45,821 nt of DNA. Origin: an uncultured Nitrosomonadales bacterium. Its GTDB lineage: Bacteria; Pseudomonadota; Gammaproteobacteria; Burkholderiales; Gallionellaceae. The notes under the pieces were generated by a model. It was not told where the DNA came from. It worked only from the letters and a program-made list of their open reading frames with translations, and did not search any database. Positions 27,509-36,854 of this stretch are shown in pieces. Position 1 is the first letter of the stretch. Each line of letters starts with the position of its first letter. The position numbers and the translations under genes were made by a program. The stretch spans positions 1 to 45,821 of the forward strand of contig CAIWRI010000099.1 of assembly GCA_903915035.1 (NCBI GenBank), in the 5' to 3' direction.

Positions 27509-28720
27509 TTACTTGACCATCTGATTCATGTTGATGATAGGCATCAGGATGGCTAACACGATCAACAGCACTACGCCGCCCATGACCAGGATCAAAACGG
27601 GTTCCAGCAATGAAGTCAAAATGGCGGTGTAGTAGCCGACTTCCTGCTCCTGTTGTTCCGCCGCGCGCTCCAGCATCACGTCCAGCTTACCGCTGGCTTC
27701 TCCGCTCGCGATCAGATGCACCAGCAACGGTGGAAAGTAACCGGAGACCGCCAGCGCACGACTAAGACTGACGCCTTCACGCACTTTTCCGGCAGCTTCA
27801 TCCAGAGCGGATCGCATCGGCAAATTATTGACCACCCCTGCCGCCGCGTGCAAAGCGGCCATCAAGGGCACGCCGCTTCCTGCCAGAATTGCCAGCGTGC
27901 TGGCCATGCGCGCCGTGTTGATGCCTCGCACCAGACGCCCCGCTACCGGCAATTTCAACAGTTGAAGATGCGCCTGATAACGCAAGTGCGGCTGGCGCAG
28001 CATGAGATTGATTGCCACACCACCGGCTGCCAGCAACAGCAATAAATACCCCCAGCAAGCCTGCAGGCTTGCACTCACCCGGATCAGTGAGCGCGTCAGC
28101 AGCGGCAAGGTTTGATGCGATTGCTCGAATACGCCCACCACCTGCGGCACGACGTAAATTAACAGGCCACTGACTACCAGCAACGCCACCACGGTAACGA
28201 TAGCAGGGTAGATAAATGCCAGTACGACTTTTTGACGCAGATTCTGACGAGACTCGGTGTAATCAGCCAGTCGCAGCATTACGCGCCCCAATTCGCCGGA
28301 GGCTTCACCTGCGGTGACCAGTGCCCGATACAGCTCAGGAAAGATCGTTGCATAACGCCCCAGTGCTTTTGCAAATGTGCTGCCGCCCAGCACTTCCGCT
28401 CTTACACCGGCCAGTATCTGCCGTATTTTTGCATTTTCACTCTGTTCGATCAGTGCACTCAACGCTTGTTCCAGCGTCAGGCTGGCATCAAGCAAGGTGG
28501 CTAACTGGCGAGTCAGTAGACTCAGTTGTGCGACGGATATTCCGCCGCGTCGCACTTGACGTCCCGACGGCGTGGCATCCTGCGTAAGCAATTCGATTTC
28601 AACCAGAGTGAGGCCGGCTTCGCGTAAGCTGGTACGTGCCTGACGCACGGTGTCCGCTTCAGTCACGCCATGCAGCAGTTTGCCTTTGACATCTATCGCC
28701 TGATAACTGAAAGCTGCCAT
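27509..28720 (-). CDS. gspF: Type II secretion inner-membrane platform protein GspF
   Basis: A 403-residue polytopic protein with two T2SSF domains (about 72-195 and 275-396) and three membrane helices, the last near the C-terminus (ILVMGGVVLLIVLAILMPI). The start MAAFSYQAIDVKGKLLHG is typical. GspF forms the membrane platform under the pseudopilus and contacts GspE and GspL. It ends the leftward arm C-D-E-F. A 210-bp spacer with an inverted-repeat element separates it from gspE. Confidence 0.96.
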   Translation of the reverse strand: MAAFSYQAIDVKGKLLHGVTEADTVRQARTSLREAGLTLVEIELLTQDATPSGRQVRRGGISVAQLSLLTRQLATLLDASLTLEQALSALIEQSENAKIRQILAGVRAEVLGGSTFAKALGRYATIFPELYRALVTAGEASGELGRVMLRLADYTESRQNLRQKVVLAFIYPAIVTVVALLVVSGLLIYVVPQVVGVFEQSHQTLPLLTRSLIRVSASLQACWGYLLLLLAAGGVAINLMLRQPHLRYQAHLQLLKLPVAGRLVRGINTARMASTLAILAGSGVPLMAALHAAAGVVNNLPMRSALDEAAGKVREGVSLSRALAVSGYFPPLLVHLIASGEASGKLDVMLERAAEQQEQEVGYYTAILTSLLEPVLILVMGGVVLLIVLAILMPIINMNQMVK

Positions 28721-28740
28721 AATTTAACCTGAAAAAATAC

Positions 28741-28916
28741 TTTCCACGAAAGACACGAAAAGAGTTAAGCAGGAAATTTGCCTAACCGAACAGCACATAC
28801 GGGTAAAGATATCAATCAAAACCAGTTTAAATTCAGTCAACACCCGCAATATGAAAACAGAAATCGTGCTTTTGATCTGAATTTTTTCGTGTATTTCGTG
28901 TCTTGCCGTGGACAAA
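28741..28916. repeat. CCACGAAA-type inverted-repeat element between gspE and gspF
   Basis: The left end is TTTCCACGAAAGACACGAAA (28741-28760). The right end, near 28882-28916, reads TTTCGTGTATTTCGTGTC then TTGCCGTGGACA. The ends are inverted copies flanking about 120 bp without a gene. It is the best preserved member of the three-element family seen here. Confidence 0.6.
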
Positions 28917-28930
28917 AAAGGGTTTAAAAT

Positions 28931-30418
28931 TTAGTCGGGTGTTACCCTGAACAACTCTTCCAGCGAAGTCGCGCCGGACAATACCAGCCTTAAGCCATCC
29001 TCACGCAAACTGCACATGCCGTGTTGAAGCGCGTGTGCGCGCAAATCCTGCTCAGAGGCTCTGTCGTGTATCAGATGACGCAAGCCCTCATCGACTTTCA
29101 GCAATTCATAAATACCGCTGCGCCCCCGATAGCCGGTGTGATGACAAACGAGGCAACCCGCCGGGCGATATAACTGCAACGGTGCAGCTTCAAATAACGC
29201 TTGTTCGATCGCATCCGGCTGATACGCTACGCGACACGCGGTGCAAAGGGTACGCACCAGACGTTGTGCCAGCACACCCAGCAGGCTGGATGACAACAGA
29301 AAAGGTTCCACATCCATATCGGTCAGCCGCGTGATTGAGCTTACCGTATCGTTAGTATGCAGGGTTGCCAGCACCAGATGCCCGGTCAGACTCGCCTGCA
29401 CTGCAATTTGTGCGGTTTCCAGATCGCGTATTTCACCAATCATAATGACATCCGGATCCTGACGCAGGATAGCGCGCAAGGCCCTTGCAAAACTCATCTC
29501 AATGCGCGGATTGACCTGAGTCTGACCTATGCCGTCCAGATCGTATTCGACCGGGTCTTCCACCGTCATCACGTTGGTGACCGTCGCATCAATGCGCGAG
29601 AGCGCGGCATACAAGGTAGTGGTTTTGCCCGAACCGGTGGGGCCCGTTACCAGCACGATGCCATGCGGTTGATGAACCAGCACATCCAGCGCCGCAAGTG
29701 TTTCGCCTTCCATCCCTAAGCGCGTCAACTCCAGTCGCCCCGCTTCCTTGTCCAGTAAGCGCAGCACAATGCGTTCGCCATGCCCTGTGGGCAGAGTAGA
29801 CACACGCACATCGACCGGTTTTCCGGCCAGTCTTAAGGTGATGCGCCCATCCTGCGGCAGGCGCTTTTCAGCAATATCCAGCTCGGCCATGATCTTGATG
29901 CGCGACACCATCGCCGCATGCAAGGCGCGATGCGGTTCGATCACGTCTTTCAAGGTGCCATCGACACGAAAGCGTACCGCTGAACGGGTTTCGAACGGTT
30001 CTATATGTATGTCAGAGGCGTTTTCGCGAACCGCTTGGGTTAACAGCGCATTGATCATGCGGATCACCGGCGCATCGCTGTCGGCATCGAGCAAGTCCTC
30101 GATTTTCGGCAAGTCGTTCACCAGTTGCGACAGATCCATGTCCTGCTCGACATCGTCCACCATGGAGGCCGCCGAGCCGTCCGCCTGCCCGTAGGCTGCC
30201 GCCATGGCTCGCTCGAATTCTGCAACCGGAACCAACGCAGCTTTGATCGGCACACCCAGCACACGCCGCACCTCAGCCAGCACCACGGATGTTGCATCTT
30301 CGCGCACGCTGAGTACCGCACCATCCTCCGTGAGGTCGAGCAGCAGCACGCCATGACTTTTAGCGAACGAATAAGGTATTTTTCTGGCGTAAGTCTTGAC
30401 TGGCGCTTCCATACTCAA
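28931..30418 (-). CDS. gspE: Type II secretion ATPase GspE
   Basis: A 495-residue hexameric secretion ATPase. The N-terminal domain (about 1-95) binds GspL. The core has Walker A GPTGSGKTTT (259-268), the Asp box VMTVEDPVEYDL, Walker B DVIMIGEIRD and the His box LATLHTND. A zinc-binding pair of CxxC motifs (CTAC and CLVC) marks it as GspE/PilB-like rather than PilT. Start ATG at 30418. It powers pseudopilus assembly from the cytoplasmic side. Confidence 0.97.
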   Translation of the reverse strand: MSMEAPVKTYARKIPYSFAKSHGVLLLDLTEDGAVLSVREDATSVVLAEVRRVLGVPIKAALVPVAEFERAMAAAYGQADGSAASMVDDVEQDMDLSQLVNDLPKIEDLLDADSDAPVIRMINALLTQAVRENASDIHIEPFETRSAVRFRVDGTLKDVIEPHRALHAAMVSRIKIMAELDIAEKRLPQDGRITLRLAGKPVDVRVSTLPTGHGERIVLRLLDKEAGRLELTRLGMEGETLAALDVLVHQPHGIVLVTGPTGSGKTTTLYAALSRIDATVTNVMTVEDPVEYDLDGIGQTQVNPRIEMSFARALRAILRQDPDVIMIGEIRDLETAQIAVQASLTGHLVLATLHTNDTVSSITRLTDMDVEPFLLSSSLLGVLAQRLVRTLCTACRVAYQPDAIEQALFEAAPLQLYRPAGCLVCHHTGYRGRSGIYELLKVDEGLRHLIHDRASEQDLRAHALQHGMCSLREDGLRLVLSGATSLEELFRVTPD

Positions 30419-30453
30419 TTCCGGTTAATTAACGCTTCCACTTTATGCACAAT

Positions 30454-30578
30454 CCTCTCCCCTGACCCCATTGATGAAACAACTGATAGAACAACTCAAT
30501 TCCGACTAAGGGCTAAAGCCCAAGCCATCATTGATAGCCAATCGACTAAGCCCATCAATGGGCAAGTCGCCGGTTATC
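30454..30578. repeat. Mosaic hairpin repeat, copy B
   Basis: It matches copy A in ubiJ: CCTCTCCCCTGACCCC, ACAACT, then AGCCAATCGACTAAG and the stem GCCCAT-CA-ATGGGC (30550-30563), enclosed by CGACT/AGTCG and followed by GGTTATCC. Compared with copy A it has 51 extra bases (30485-30535), including a second small stem GGGCT-AA-AGCCC. Confidence 0.8.
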
Positions 30579-30710
30579 CGGCAAGAGGGTGAGAAAGCAG
30601 GCTGAATTTGCTTTGATCGTTGAGTCCATAAAGGTTATCCCGCAAGCGGGCGAGAACGCAATGGAAAAAGCGCCCGTTAATTCTTGGGAGAGGGGAGATT
30701 CAATTCGCAG

Positions 30711-30738
30711 ACTCACCACTCACCACTCACCACTCACC
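30711..30738. repeat. Heptanucleotide tandem repeat downstream of gspD
   Basis: Four perfect ACTCACC units, then a partial one, ending 4 bp before the gspD stop codon region. It belongs to the heptamer family at 4949, 17706 and 18194. Confidence 0.85.
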
Positions 30739-30742
30739 ACTT

Positions 30743-32743
30743 TTAATTCAGCGGCGGGAGAGCGGGTGCCGGCACATCCGGCACGGCAAAACCCAGCGGC
30801 ATCTTCGCATTGCCTTCTTCGCCACGCAAATACTCGTACCTATCCTGAGTGTAGCCCTGGTAGGCATGCGCATCTCGCATCACAAAGGGACGAATAAAAA
30901 TCATCAGATTGGTTTTACTATGCTGCCTGGTGTTATAGCGAAACAGCGTTCCCAATACGGGAATATCGCCCAGCAACGGCACCTTGTCACGGCTGTCGCT
31001 CAGGGAATCTTGTATCAATCCACCCAAGACAATAATCTTCCCGTCATCAATCATCACGGTTGAGGCAAGCGAGCGTTTATTGGTGGTCACGCCGCCCGGA
31101 TTGGTCAATGTGGTTTGATCCACGCTGGACACTTCCTGATAAATCTGCAACTTTATCGCGCCATTTTGTGAAATTTGCGGCTTGATGCTCAATGTCAGTC
31201 CAACATCCTTGCGGTCAATAGTCTGAAACGGGGTCGCCGTCGCAGTAGAGCCTGTCTGCGCGTAACTGCCGGTGATGAAGGGCACATTTTGCCCGACGAT
31301 AATTTTCGCTTCCTCGTTATCGAGCGTCAGCAGATTCGGCGTGGACAGGATGTTGGTATTGGCATCGGTTTCCAGCGCGCGTGCAAGCATGCCCAGATTA
31401 ATCACCTTCAGGCCACTGGGCAGCGTCGTTGTGCCGTTGGCAATACCAATATTCAAACCGGTGCCAACAGAGGCGATGCTTGCAGCCGCGCCGATAATAT
31501 TCTGTCCGGTTGTACCAAAATTGGTGCCGCCGATTAATTGCGCCCCGCCGCCATTCAGTCCGTTCAAGGACTGCCACTGCACGCCGAATTCGGCTGCTTT
31601 CGCTGCGGTCACTTCCACGACCAGCGCCTCCACATACACTTGTGCGCGGCGTACATCCAGTTTTTCGATCACGGCGCGCAGGTTGTTATAAATGGCCTCA
31701 GGTGCGGTGATGATCAGAGAATTGGTTGCCGCGTCCGCCTGTATCATGCCCCCGCCAGTAGGCGCTGCACCATTCTTTGTCGTCTGCGTCATGCTGCCCG
31801 GCATTGCGGTCGCAGAGCTTGCCAAGGAGGTGGCTGGCGCGGCAGCAGCCTGGGTATCGCCACTCAGCACCGAGCGCAGCGTTAAAGCCAGTGCAGTCGC
31901 TTCGGCGTTTTTCAGATACACCACATGAATATTGCCCGGCGCACTGGTTTGTATATCCAGGCGAGCGGCAAGCTCTTTCACCCTTGCAATGCGCGCTGCA
32001 CTTTCCGTTTTCAGCAGCAGGCTGTTGGTACGTCCATCGGACGCCAGCATGAAGCGCTGACTTGCATCGGTCGAACCTGCGGCGACCACCGACCCGTCCA
32101 GCATCAGATGGTTGATGGTTTGCGCAATATCCATCGCGGAAGCATATTTCACCGGGATCACGACTGTCTCAGCAGTTTGCGCCTGATCGAGTGTCGCGAC
32201 GATTTCCTCAATGCGCTTTAAATTGCTGGCGTAATCGGTCACCACCAGCGCGTTGTTATTCGGGTAGGCCACCACAATGTTATTGGGTGCAATCAGCGGA
32301 CGCAAGATCGGCACCAGTTGCACGGCCGATTCGTGGTGCAGCATAAACACGCGGGTGACCAGTTTGTCGCCGTTGCCGCGATTTGAGAGATTGGGAATAT
32401 ACAGTTTCGCGTCGGCTTCGGGCATAACCTTGGTTACGCTGTTTGATTCAACTGCCGCGAAACCTTGCAAGCGCAAGGCTGAGAGCAGCGTGTCATAGGC
32501 TAACGAGGCCGGGATCGGTGTAGCGGAGACAATGTTGATCGTGCCTTTTACGCGCGGATCAACCAGAAAATTGCGCTTGGTGATTTGCGATACCGCCTTG
32601 ATGACTTCGCCTACATCGGCATTCACAAAGTTCAGTGAGATCTGCTCTTCTGCCGCCGACGCCTGCAACGACGCGGCCAGCAGACAGCACAACAAGCAAC
32701 GAAATAACAATCCGGCCATCAAATGCCCTTTCATAATATTCAT
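30743..32743 (-). CDS. gspD: Type II secretion secretin GspD
   Basis: A 666-residue outer-membrane secretin. A signal peptide ends near ASAAEE (about 32). The N0 domain (about 33-103) has LNFVNADVGEVIKAVS, followed by N1-N3 domains and the secretin core (about 420-630) with VPLLGDIPVLGTLFRY and the final FIRPFVM. An alanine/serine/glycine-rich loop (about 300-335) interrupts N3. No C-terminal S domain is obvious. The ATG overlaps the gspC stop (ATGA). Confidence 0.96.
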   Translation of the reverse strand: MNIMKGHLMAGLLFRCLLCCLLAASLQASAAEEQISLNFVNADVGEVIKAVSQITKRNFLVDPRVKGTINIVSATPIPASLAYDTLLSALRLQGFAAVESNSVTKVMPEADAKLYIPNLSNRGNGDKLVTRVFMLHHESAVQLVPILRPLIAPNNIVVAYPNNNALVVTDYASNLKRIEEIVATLDQAQTAETVVIPVKYASAMDIAQTINHLMLDGSVVAAGSTDASQRFMLASDGRTNSLLLKTESAARIARVKELAARLDIQTSAPGNIHVVYLKNAEATALALTLRSVLSGDTQAAAAPATSLASSATAMPGSMTQTTKNGAAPTGGGMIQADAATNSLIITAPEAIYNNLRAVIEKLDVRRAQVYVEALVVEVTAAKAAEFGVQWQSLNGLNGGGAQLIGGTNFGTTGQNIIGAAASIASVGTGLNIGIANGTTTLPSGLKVINLGMLARALETDANTNILSTPNLLTLDNEEAKIIVGQNVPFITGSYAQTGSTATATPFQTIDRKDVGLTLSIKPQISQNGAIKLQIYQEVSSVDQTTLTNPGGVTTNKRSLASTVMIDDGKIIVLGGLIQDSLSDSRDKVPLLGDIPVLGTLFRYNTRQHSKTNLMIFIRPFVMRDAHAYQGYTQDRYEYLRGEEGNAKMPLGFAVPDVPAPALPPLN

Positions 32744-33258
32744 AAGCCAATCTTCCCCGGCAGGATAAGTTGTACGGCAGTCGGCGCCTGTTCAGGACTT
32801 GCAACGGGGAGGAGTGGCGGCACTGTCGCAGCCTGCGCGCTTTTGATCGCCGAGGCATTGCCTTCTAGTACGATTGTCTGGCGTACTCCGCCGCGCTCAA
32901 TCACCACGTGATCGCGTGCCACTTCCACCAGTTTATTACCCGCCATGACATCCTGCCCCACCGCCAATCCGGTCTGACGCTTGCCATCCAGTTCAAGTAT
33001 AGCGAAGTTTGGCGCAAAAACCCCGACCAGTTTCACGTTAGGCATTGCAGCTTGAGCTGTTGCCACAGCCGTCACCACGATGCCAAACAAGTGCTCAGCC
33101 TGAGCATGACTATCTGCCGCCATCCTAGGCAGCACGGAGTCGCTGTTTGGCGCAAAAACCAGCCAGGCCCACTTGGCCAGCATTGCCCCGATGACCAGCA
33201 CCGCCAGCACACGCCATGCAGTCTTTGCCGGTAATGATACCCGTTTCATTTCTGACAC
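32740..33258 (-). CDS. gspC: Type II secretion protein GspC, short form
   Basis: A 172-residue protein. The GTG at 33256-33258 is preferred because GGAGGAG lies six bases upstream; the frame extends further but without a start signal. A membrane helix (about 16-38) is followed by the HR domain, with VKLVGVFAPNFAILELDGKRQTGLAVGQ. A PDZ or coiled-coil C-terminal domain, present in classical GspC of about 270 residues, is absent. GspC connects the inner-membrane platform to GspD N0 and helps choose substrates. It opens the leftward arm. Confidence 0.88.
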   Translation of the reverse strand: MSEMKRVSLPAKTAWRVLAVLVIGAMLAKWAWLVFAPNSDSVLPRMAADSHAQAEHLFGIVVTAVATAQAAMPNVKLVGVFAPNFAILELDGKRQTGLAVGQDVMAGNKLVEVARDHVVIERGGVRQTIVLEGNASAIKSAQAATVPPLLPVASPEQAPTAVQLILPGKIGL

Positions 33259-33590
33259 TCTCAACTCCTCCGATAAGCCCGGAGGAAGTATACACAAGCC
33301 AACATGCTTGGCGATACGAATAACAAGGTTATTGAGACATCATAATTTAATCGGCCAGAAAAATTAGGAACTTACTTGGTTTGTTATCAGAAATATAGCC
33401 ATTAAAAATAATGTAACGTGGCTGCAATTAAATACAGCGCAGCAGCAATTTGGCAACTCAATCTGCGCAGCTCAAGCACGACTATTGGCGGCGCCAACGC
33501 GTATGGCTTCAATGCGGCAATCAATATACCGTTGTAATGCTTGTTGTAATACTTACCGGAAAATCTGTTCTGCATCGCGTTTCAGAAGGT
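33259..33590. other. Gap between gspC and hipA
   Basis: About 330 bp upstream of gspC and downstream of hipA. The promoter of the gspC-D-E-F arm should lie here, but I see no convincing -35/-10 pair. Short open frames on both strands lack starts and known motifs. Confidence 0.35.
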
Positions 33591-34799
33591 TTAGCCAAAC
33601 ACGCGTTGATCAATCCGTGCCAGCTTTTGGGCATAATCCTGACTGACACTGACGGGCAATTGTTGCCGGCTCAATGTTTGCCATTGCGAGAGTGCTGAGC
33701 GGACCTGGTACTGAATTTCATCAGCATTAGTCACGCCATGCTTCGCAGCCAGCGCATCCATTTGTTTCTTTGCCGGCAGGCCTGCACCCATCATCGAGGT
33801 AGTATGTTCACGCGCATCATCCGACAGGGTCAAATCATACGCCGGTGACAGCCGCCACTGCCCGTCCATGATGAAAGTGAAATTCTTGATATGATCATCC
33901 TGATTGCCGCTAAGCACATTAAAAACGGCAAGACGATATGCGCGTTCGATATTATTGAGATTTTTGGTCAGCCATGCCGTTGCACCCAGTATCGCTTCGT
34001 AATCCATGGAAGGCGCGCGAAAATCGGCATGCATTAAGCCCGCCATGCTTAAAATATGCTTTTTGACATTTCTGCTTCGATCAAAACGCCGCACAGCAAA
34101 AAAACGCTGCACGCCGACATCAATCAGTCGAGTTTCCGGCATTTCCAAGCCGGCCAGCCTGGCCATATCGGCGTATATTTTTTCAATGATGCCTGCGTGC
34201 AGGTGATCATTTTTTGCATGAAATTTGACCAGCCAGTGCGAATAATCATCAGGAATAACATCAACTCCGGAAATACAATGACTGAAATCTGCCGAAAAGG
34301 CAACCGTCACTTTGGGGCGTGCGCCGCCAGGAGATCCGCCAACAACCATAAGCTCATCCAACACGTCTTCTGTTTCTCCTGTAACTAATTTTCGGGCTGA
34401 TTCAGCCAAGGCAAAAAGATCCTCTGTTGTTGACTGGTGAGGGGAACTTTCAGGGTAATATTCCAGCGCCCCCATCGCTTTTGTGCCGATATAAGCCAGT
34501 CGATCCAGCGCCCCGATTTCAGAACGTTCCATGCCATTACGCTTAAAGAATCTGTCCATTAACAACAAACCCCAGCCGTCAGGCAATGAGTCGGCGAAAA
34601 CCCCATACAGGCCGCCAAAAAGTGAGGTATCAGCGACATGTACCGCGCCATCGAAAGGCAGTCGCAAAGGAGACAGGGAATAGCCTTCTTCCAGCCATTG
34701 CTTTGAATATTGGAAACCAATACGCTGACGGCTTCCCAGAACCAATTCACCCACTGTGAGCAATCCCGATTTCACCTGCAATTTCTTTACCGGCCTCAC
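33591..34799 (-). CDS. hipA: HipA-family serine/threonine kinase toxin
   Basis: A 402-residue HipA-type kinase toxin. In E. coli HipA phosphorylates glutamyl-tRNA synthetase and induces growth arrest. Visible motifs are GGSPGGARPK (154-163), which includes the regulated serine region, the catalytic NQDDHIKN (299-306) and the metal-binding aspartate in SPAYDLT (D322). All key residues are present, so it should be active. Its start overlaps the hipB stop (ATGA), giving the standard antitoxin-first operon. Confidence 0.94.
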   Translation of the reverse strand: MRPVKKLQVKSGLLTVGELVLGSRQRIGFQYSKQWLEEGYSLSPLRLPFDGAVHVADTSLFGGLYGVFADSLPDGWGLLLMDRFFKRNGMERSEIGALDRLAYIGTKAMGALEYYPESSPHQSTTEDLFALAESARKLVTGETEDVLDELMVVGGSPGGARPKVTVAFSADFSHCISGVDVIPDDYSHWLVKFHAKNDHLHAGIIEKIYADMARLAGLEMPETRLIDVGVQRFFAVRRFDRSRNVKKHILSMAGLMHADFRAPSMDYEAILGATAWLTKNLNNIERAYRLAVFNVLSGNQDDHIKNFTFIMDGQWRLSPAYDLTLSDDAREHTTSMMGAGLPAKKQMDALAAKHGVTNADEIQYQVRSALSQWQTLSRQQLPVSVSQDYAQKLARIDQRVFG

Positions 34800-35092
34800 T
34801 CTCTGCCTCGCTTTCGTTCGGGTTTGCTGAACTCATCAAGAGAATGAAAGGCCTGTGAAGGCTGAAACAGATTGTCAAAATCTCCGAGACACTCCAGCAC
34901 TAGCGCGATTTTCAATAAATTTTCAATCGAAATCGCCCCCGTCAATTCAAAACGTTTTATGTTGGACGCCGCCACACAAGCACGTTCCGCCAGTGTCTTT
35001 CTGGACAGATTAAGCGCAAGCCGTCGTGCTTTCGCCCGATCAGCGAGATTTGTCCTGGCGTAACTGACGCCAAAATTTTCTATAGATAACAT
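34796..35092 (-). CDS. hipB: HipB-like XRE-family antitoxin
   Basis: A 98-residue helix-turn-helix protein. The XRE domain covers about 17-70, with SRKTLAERACVAASNIKRFE as recognition helices. It should bind HipA and repress its own operon. The C-terminal tail is long and charged (KPERKRGRE). The ATG at 35090-35092 lies inside an inverted repeat that probably serves as operator. Confidence 0.9.
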   Translation of the reverse strand: MLSIENFGVSYARTNLADRAKARRLALNLSRKTLAERACVAASNIKRFELTGAISIENLLKIALVLECLGDFDNLFQPSQAFHSLDEFSKPERKRGRE

Positions 35093-35124
35093 ATACCCCC
35101 CTATGGGTATAATATCACTATTAT
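35092..35124. promoter_or_regulatory. Probable HipB operator, two inverted repeats
   Basis: TATACCC (35092-35098) and GGGTATA (35105-35111) are perfect inverted copies with a 6-bp spacer. A second palindrome, ATAATA-TCAC-TATTAT, spans 35109-35124. The first touches the first base of the hipB start codon, and a TATTAT -10-like box on the - strand lies within the overlap. Autoregulation is inferred from the HipB family. Confidence 0.55.
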
Positions 35125-35302
35125 GGATAAAATATAGCCCGCTACTAGTTACTGAAGCGGGTTAGCTTTTCTCAAAGCATTTGTTTATTTCGTGAATTGT
35201 GTATTTTTGCGCGTTACTGCCTTGAGCCATAGCAAAAATCTTTACGGGGATGAAAAAGTTTTTTGTAGGATAATCAGCCCACTTAATCAATAGGGATCGC
35301 CA

Positions 35303-36850
35303 TTGAAAGCGGAAAGTCATAGCGCTGCACCACGGAATTTCCGGCAAAAACTGCTGGCCATGCTAGGACTTTGTTTTGTGCTGATTCTGGTGGCGCTGGA
35401 TCAGTCCGTCATAGGCACCGCGCTGCCTACCGTGGTCGCCGAACTGAACGGATTTGACCTGTATGCCTGGGCGGGTACCGCCTATCTGTTGACCTCGGTG
35501 ATTACGGTGCCGGTGTTCGGTAAACTGGGCGATGAATACGGTCGCAAACCGTTCATCATTGCCGCCATTATTCTGTTCACGCTGGCCTCGATGCTGTGCG
35601 GCGCGGCGCAAAGCATGCTGGAACTGATCCTGGCACGCGCCTTACAGGGCATCGGTGGCGGCATGCTGGTCGCCACTACGTTTGCCAGTGTGCCCGACAT
35701 CTTTCCGGAATCATACGAACGCCTGCGCTGGCAAATTCTGTTCAGCACGGCTTTCGGCCTGGCGAATGCGGTAGGTCCCTCACTGGGCGGCTACCTGACA
35801 GAATACTGGGGCTGGCGCTGGGTGTTCTTTGTCAATCTGCCTGTCGGCATCATCAGCCTGGGGGTTGTCTGGTTGTATCTGCCCGGCATACGTCACACCG
35901 AACATCCGCCTGAAAAACTCGACTGGTTCGGCGCCTTGCTGGTCGCCCTGACGCTGGGCAGCTTGCAACTGCTGGTGGAATGGTTGCCCCAGCATACACA
36001 GCCCTTGCTATTGGCTGCATTAGCTTTACTGGGCGCCGCCAGTGCCATGCTGCTGATCTGGTGGGAGGGCCGCTGCAACAATCCGGTATTACCGCTGGCG
36101 ATGTTCAGTCACCCTGTTTTACGCCCCCTGTTCATGCTGTCGTTAATGATCGGTTTTTGCATGTTCGCCATCATGTATTACGCGCCGCTGATGTTTCAGG
36201 GCGGTTTTGGCCTGTCGCCCAATCAGGCGGGCTTGCTGATCACCCCGCTGGCCGTCTCCATCACGGTAGGCAGCATTATCAACGGGCGCATCGTCACGCG
36301 CCTTGAGTCGCCGCATGGGATTTTATATATCGGCCTCACGCTGTTTCTGCTTGCTGCCTTGTCATTGACGCAGATCAGTATTACCACCTCACCGATGAAA
36401 ATTGCGCTTGCCATGATGACCGGCGGACTGGGACTGGGCCTGATGCTACCGAATCTCACCCTGCTGGTGCAGATCAGCAGTCCGCGCACGCAACTGGGCA
36501 TCGCAACCGCCATGCTACAGACCATGCGCATGGTGGGCAGCATGCTGGGCACCGCGCTGGCAGGTTCGCTGATTTCGAATTTATATGTCGCAAAAATTCA
36601 CCTGATGCTGGTCAATCAGGAAAAATGGACAGCCTGGCTGGATGATCCGCAGATCCTGGTGGATGGTCTGCGTGCAGCGAAGTTTCTTGAAGCCGGCGCA
36701 GCCCGGATGACGCTCAGCGCGGCACGCAATTGTCTGGTTGAAGCGGTACATACCAGTCAGGGTTTAATTGCGGCCTTGCTATTGCTTGGTTTCTGGCTGA
36801 TTTACCGCATTCCCGCGATTAAAATTCACGGCCGCAGCCAGGCATCCTGA
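35303..36850 (+). CDS. DHA2-family (EmrB/QacA-type) MFS exporter
   Basis: A 515-residue transporter with about 14 membrane helices. Motif D1-like ALDQSVIGTALP (31-42), motif A GKLGDEYGRKP (73-83) and the antiporter motif C in the fifth helix (GLANAVGPSLGGYL) identify a drug:proton antiporter of the 14-TMS group. The substrate cannot be told. The TTG start at 35303 follows AGGGA. No membrane-fusion partner gene is adjacent, so it may work alone. The stop is 4 bp from that of the convergent DUF748 gene. Confidence 0.92.
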   Translation: MKAESHSAAPRNFRQKLLAMLGLCFVLILVALDQSVIGTALPTVVAELNGFDLYAWAGTAYLLTSVITVPVFGKLGDEYGRKPFIIAAIILFTLASMLCGAAQSMLELILARALQGIGGGMLVATTFASVPDIFPESYERLRWQILFSTAFGLANAVGPSLGGYLTEYWGWRWVFFVNLPVGIISLGVVWLYLPGIRHTEHPPEKLDWFGALLVALTLGSLQLLVEWLPQHTQPLLLAALALLGAASAMLLIWWEGRCNNPVLPLAMFSHPVLRPLFMLSLMIGFCMFAIMYYAPLMFQGGFGLSPNQAGLLITPLAVSITVGSIINGRIVTRLESPHGILYIGLTLFLLAALSLTQISITTSPMKIALAMMTGGLGLGLMLPNLTLLVQISSPRTQLGIATAMLQTMRMVGSMLGTALAGSLISNLYVAKIHLMLVNQEKWTAWLDDPQILVDGLRAAKFLEAGAARMTLSAARNCLVEAVHTSQGLIAALLLLGFWLIYRIPAIKIHGRSQAS

Positions 36851-36854
36851 TTCA

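Larger units (their letters stand above)
30419..30742. other. 324-bp repeat-filled gap between gspD and gspE
   Basis: No gene is supported. It contains copy B of the mosaic hairpin repeat (30454-30578), a further hairpin copy with CCCGCAAGCGGG (30638-30649) and a heptanucleotide array (30711-30738). Transcription of gspE from the gspC-D promoter must cross these hairpins, which could lower its level. Confidence 0.7.
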
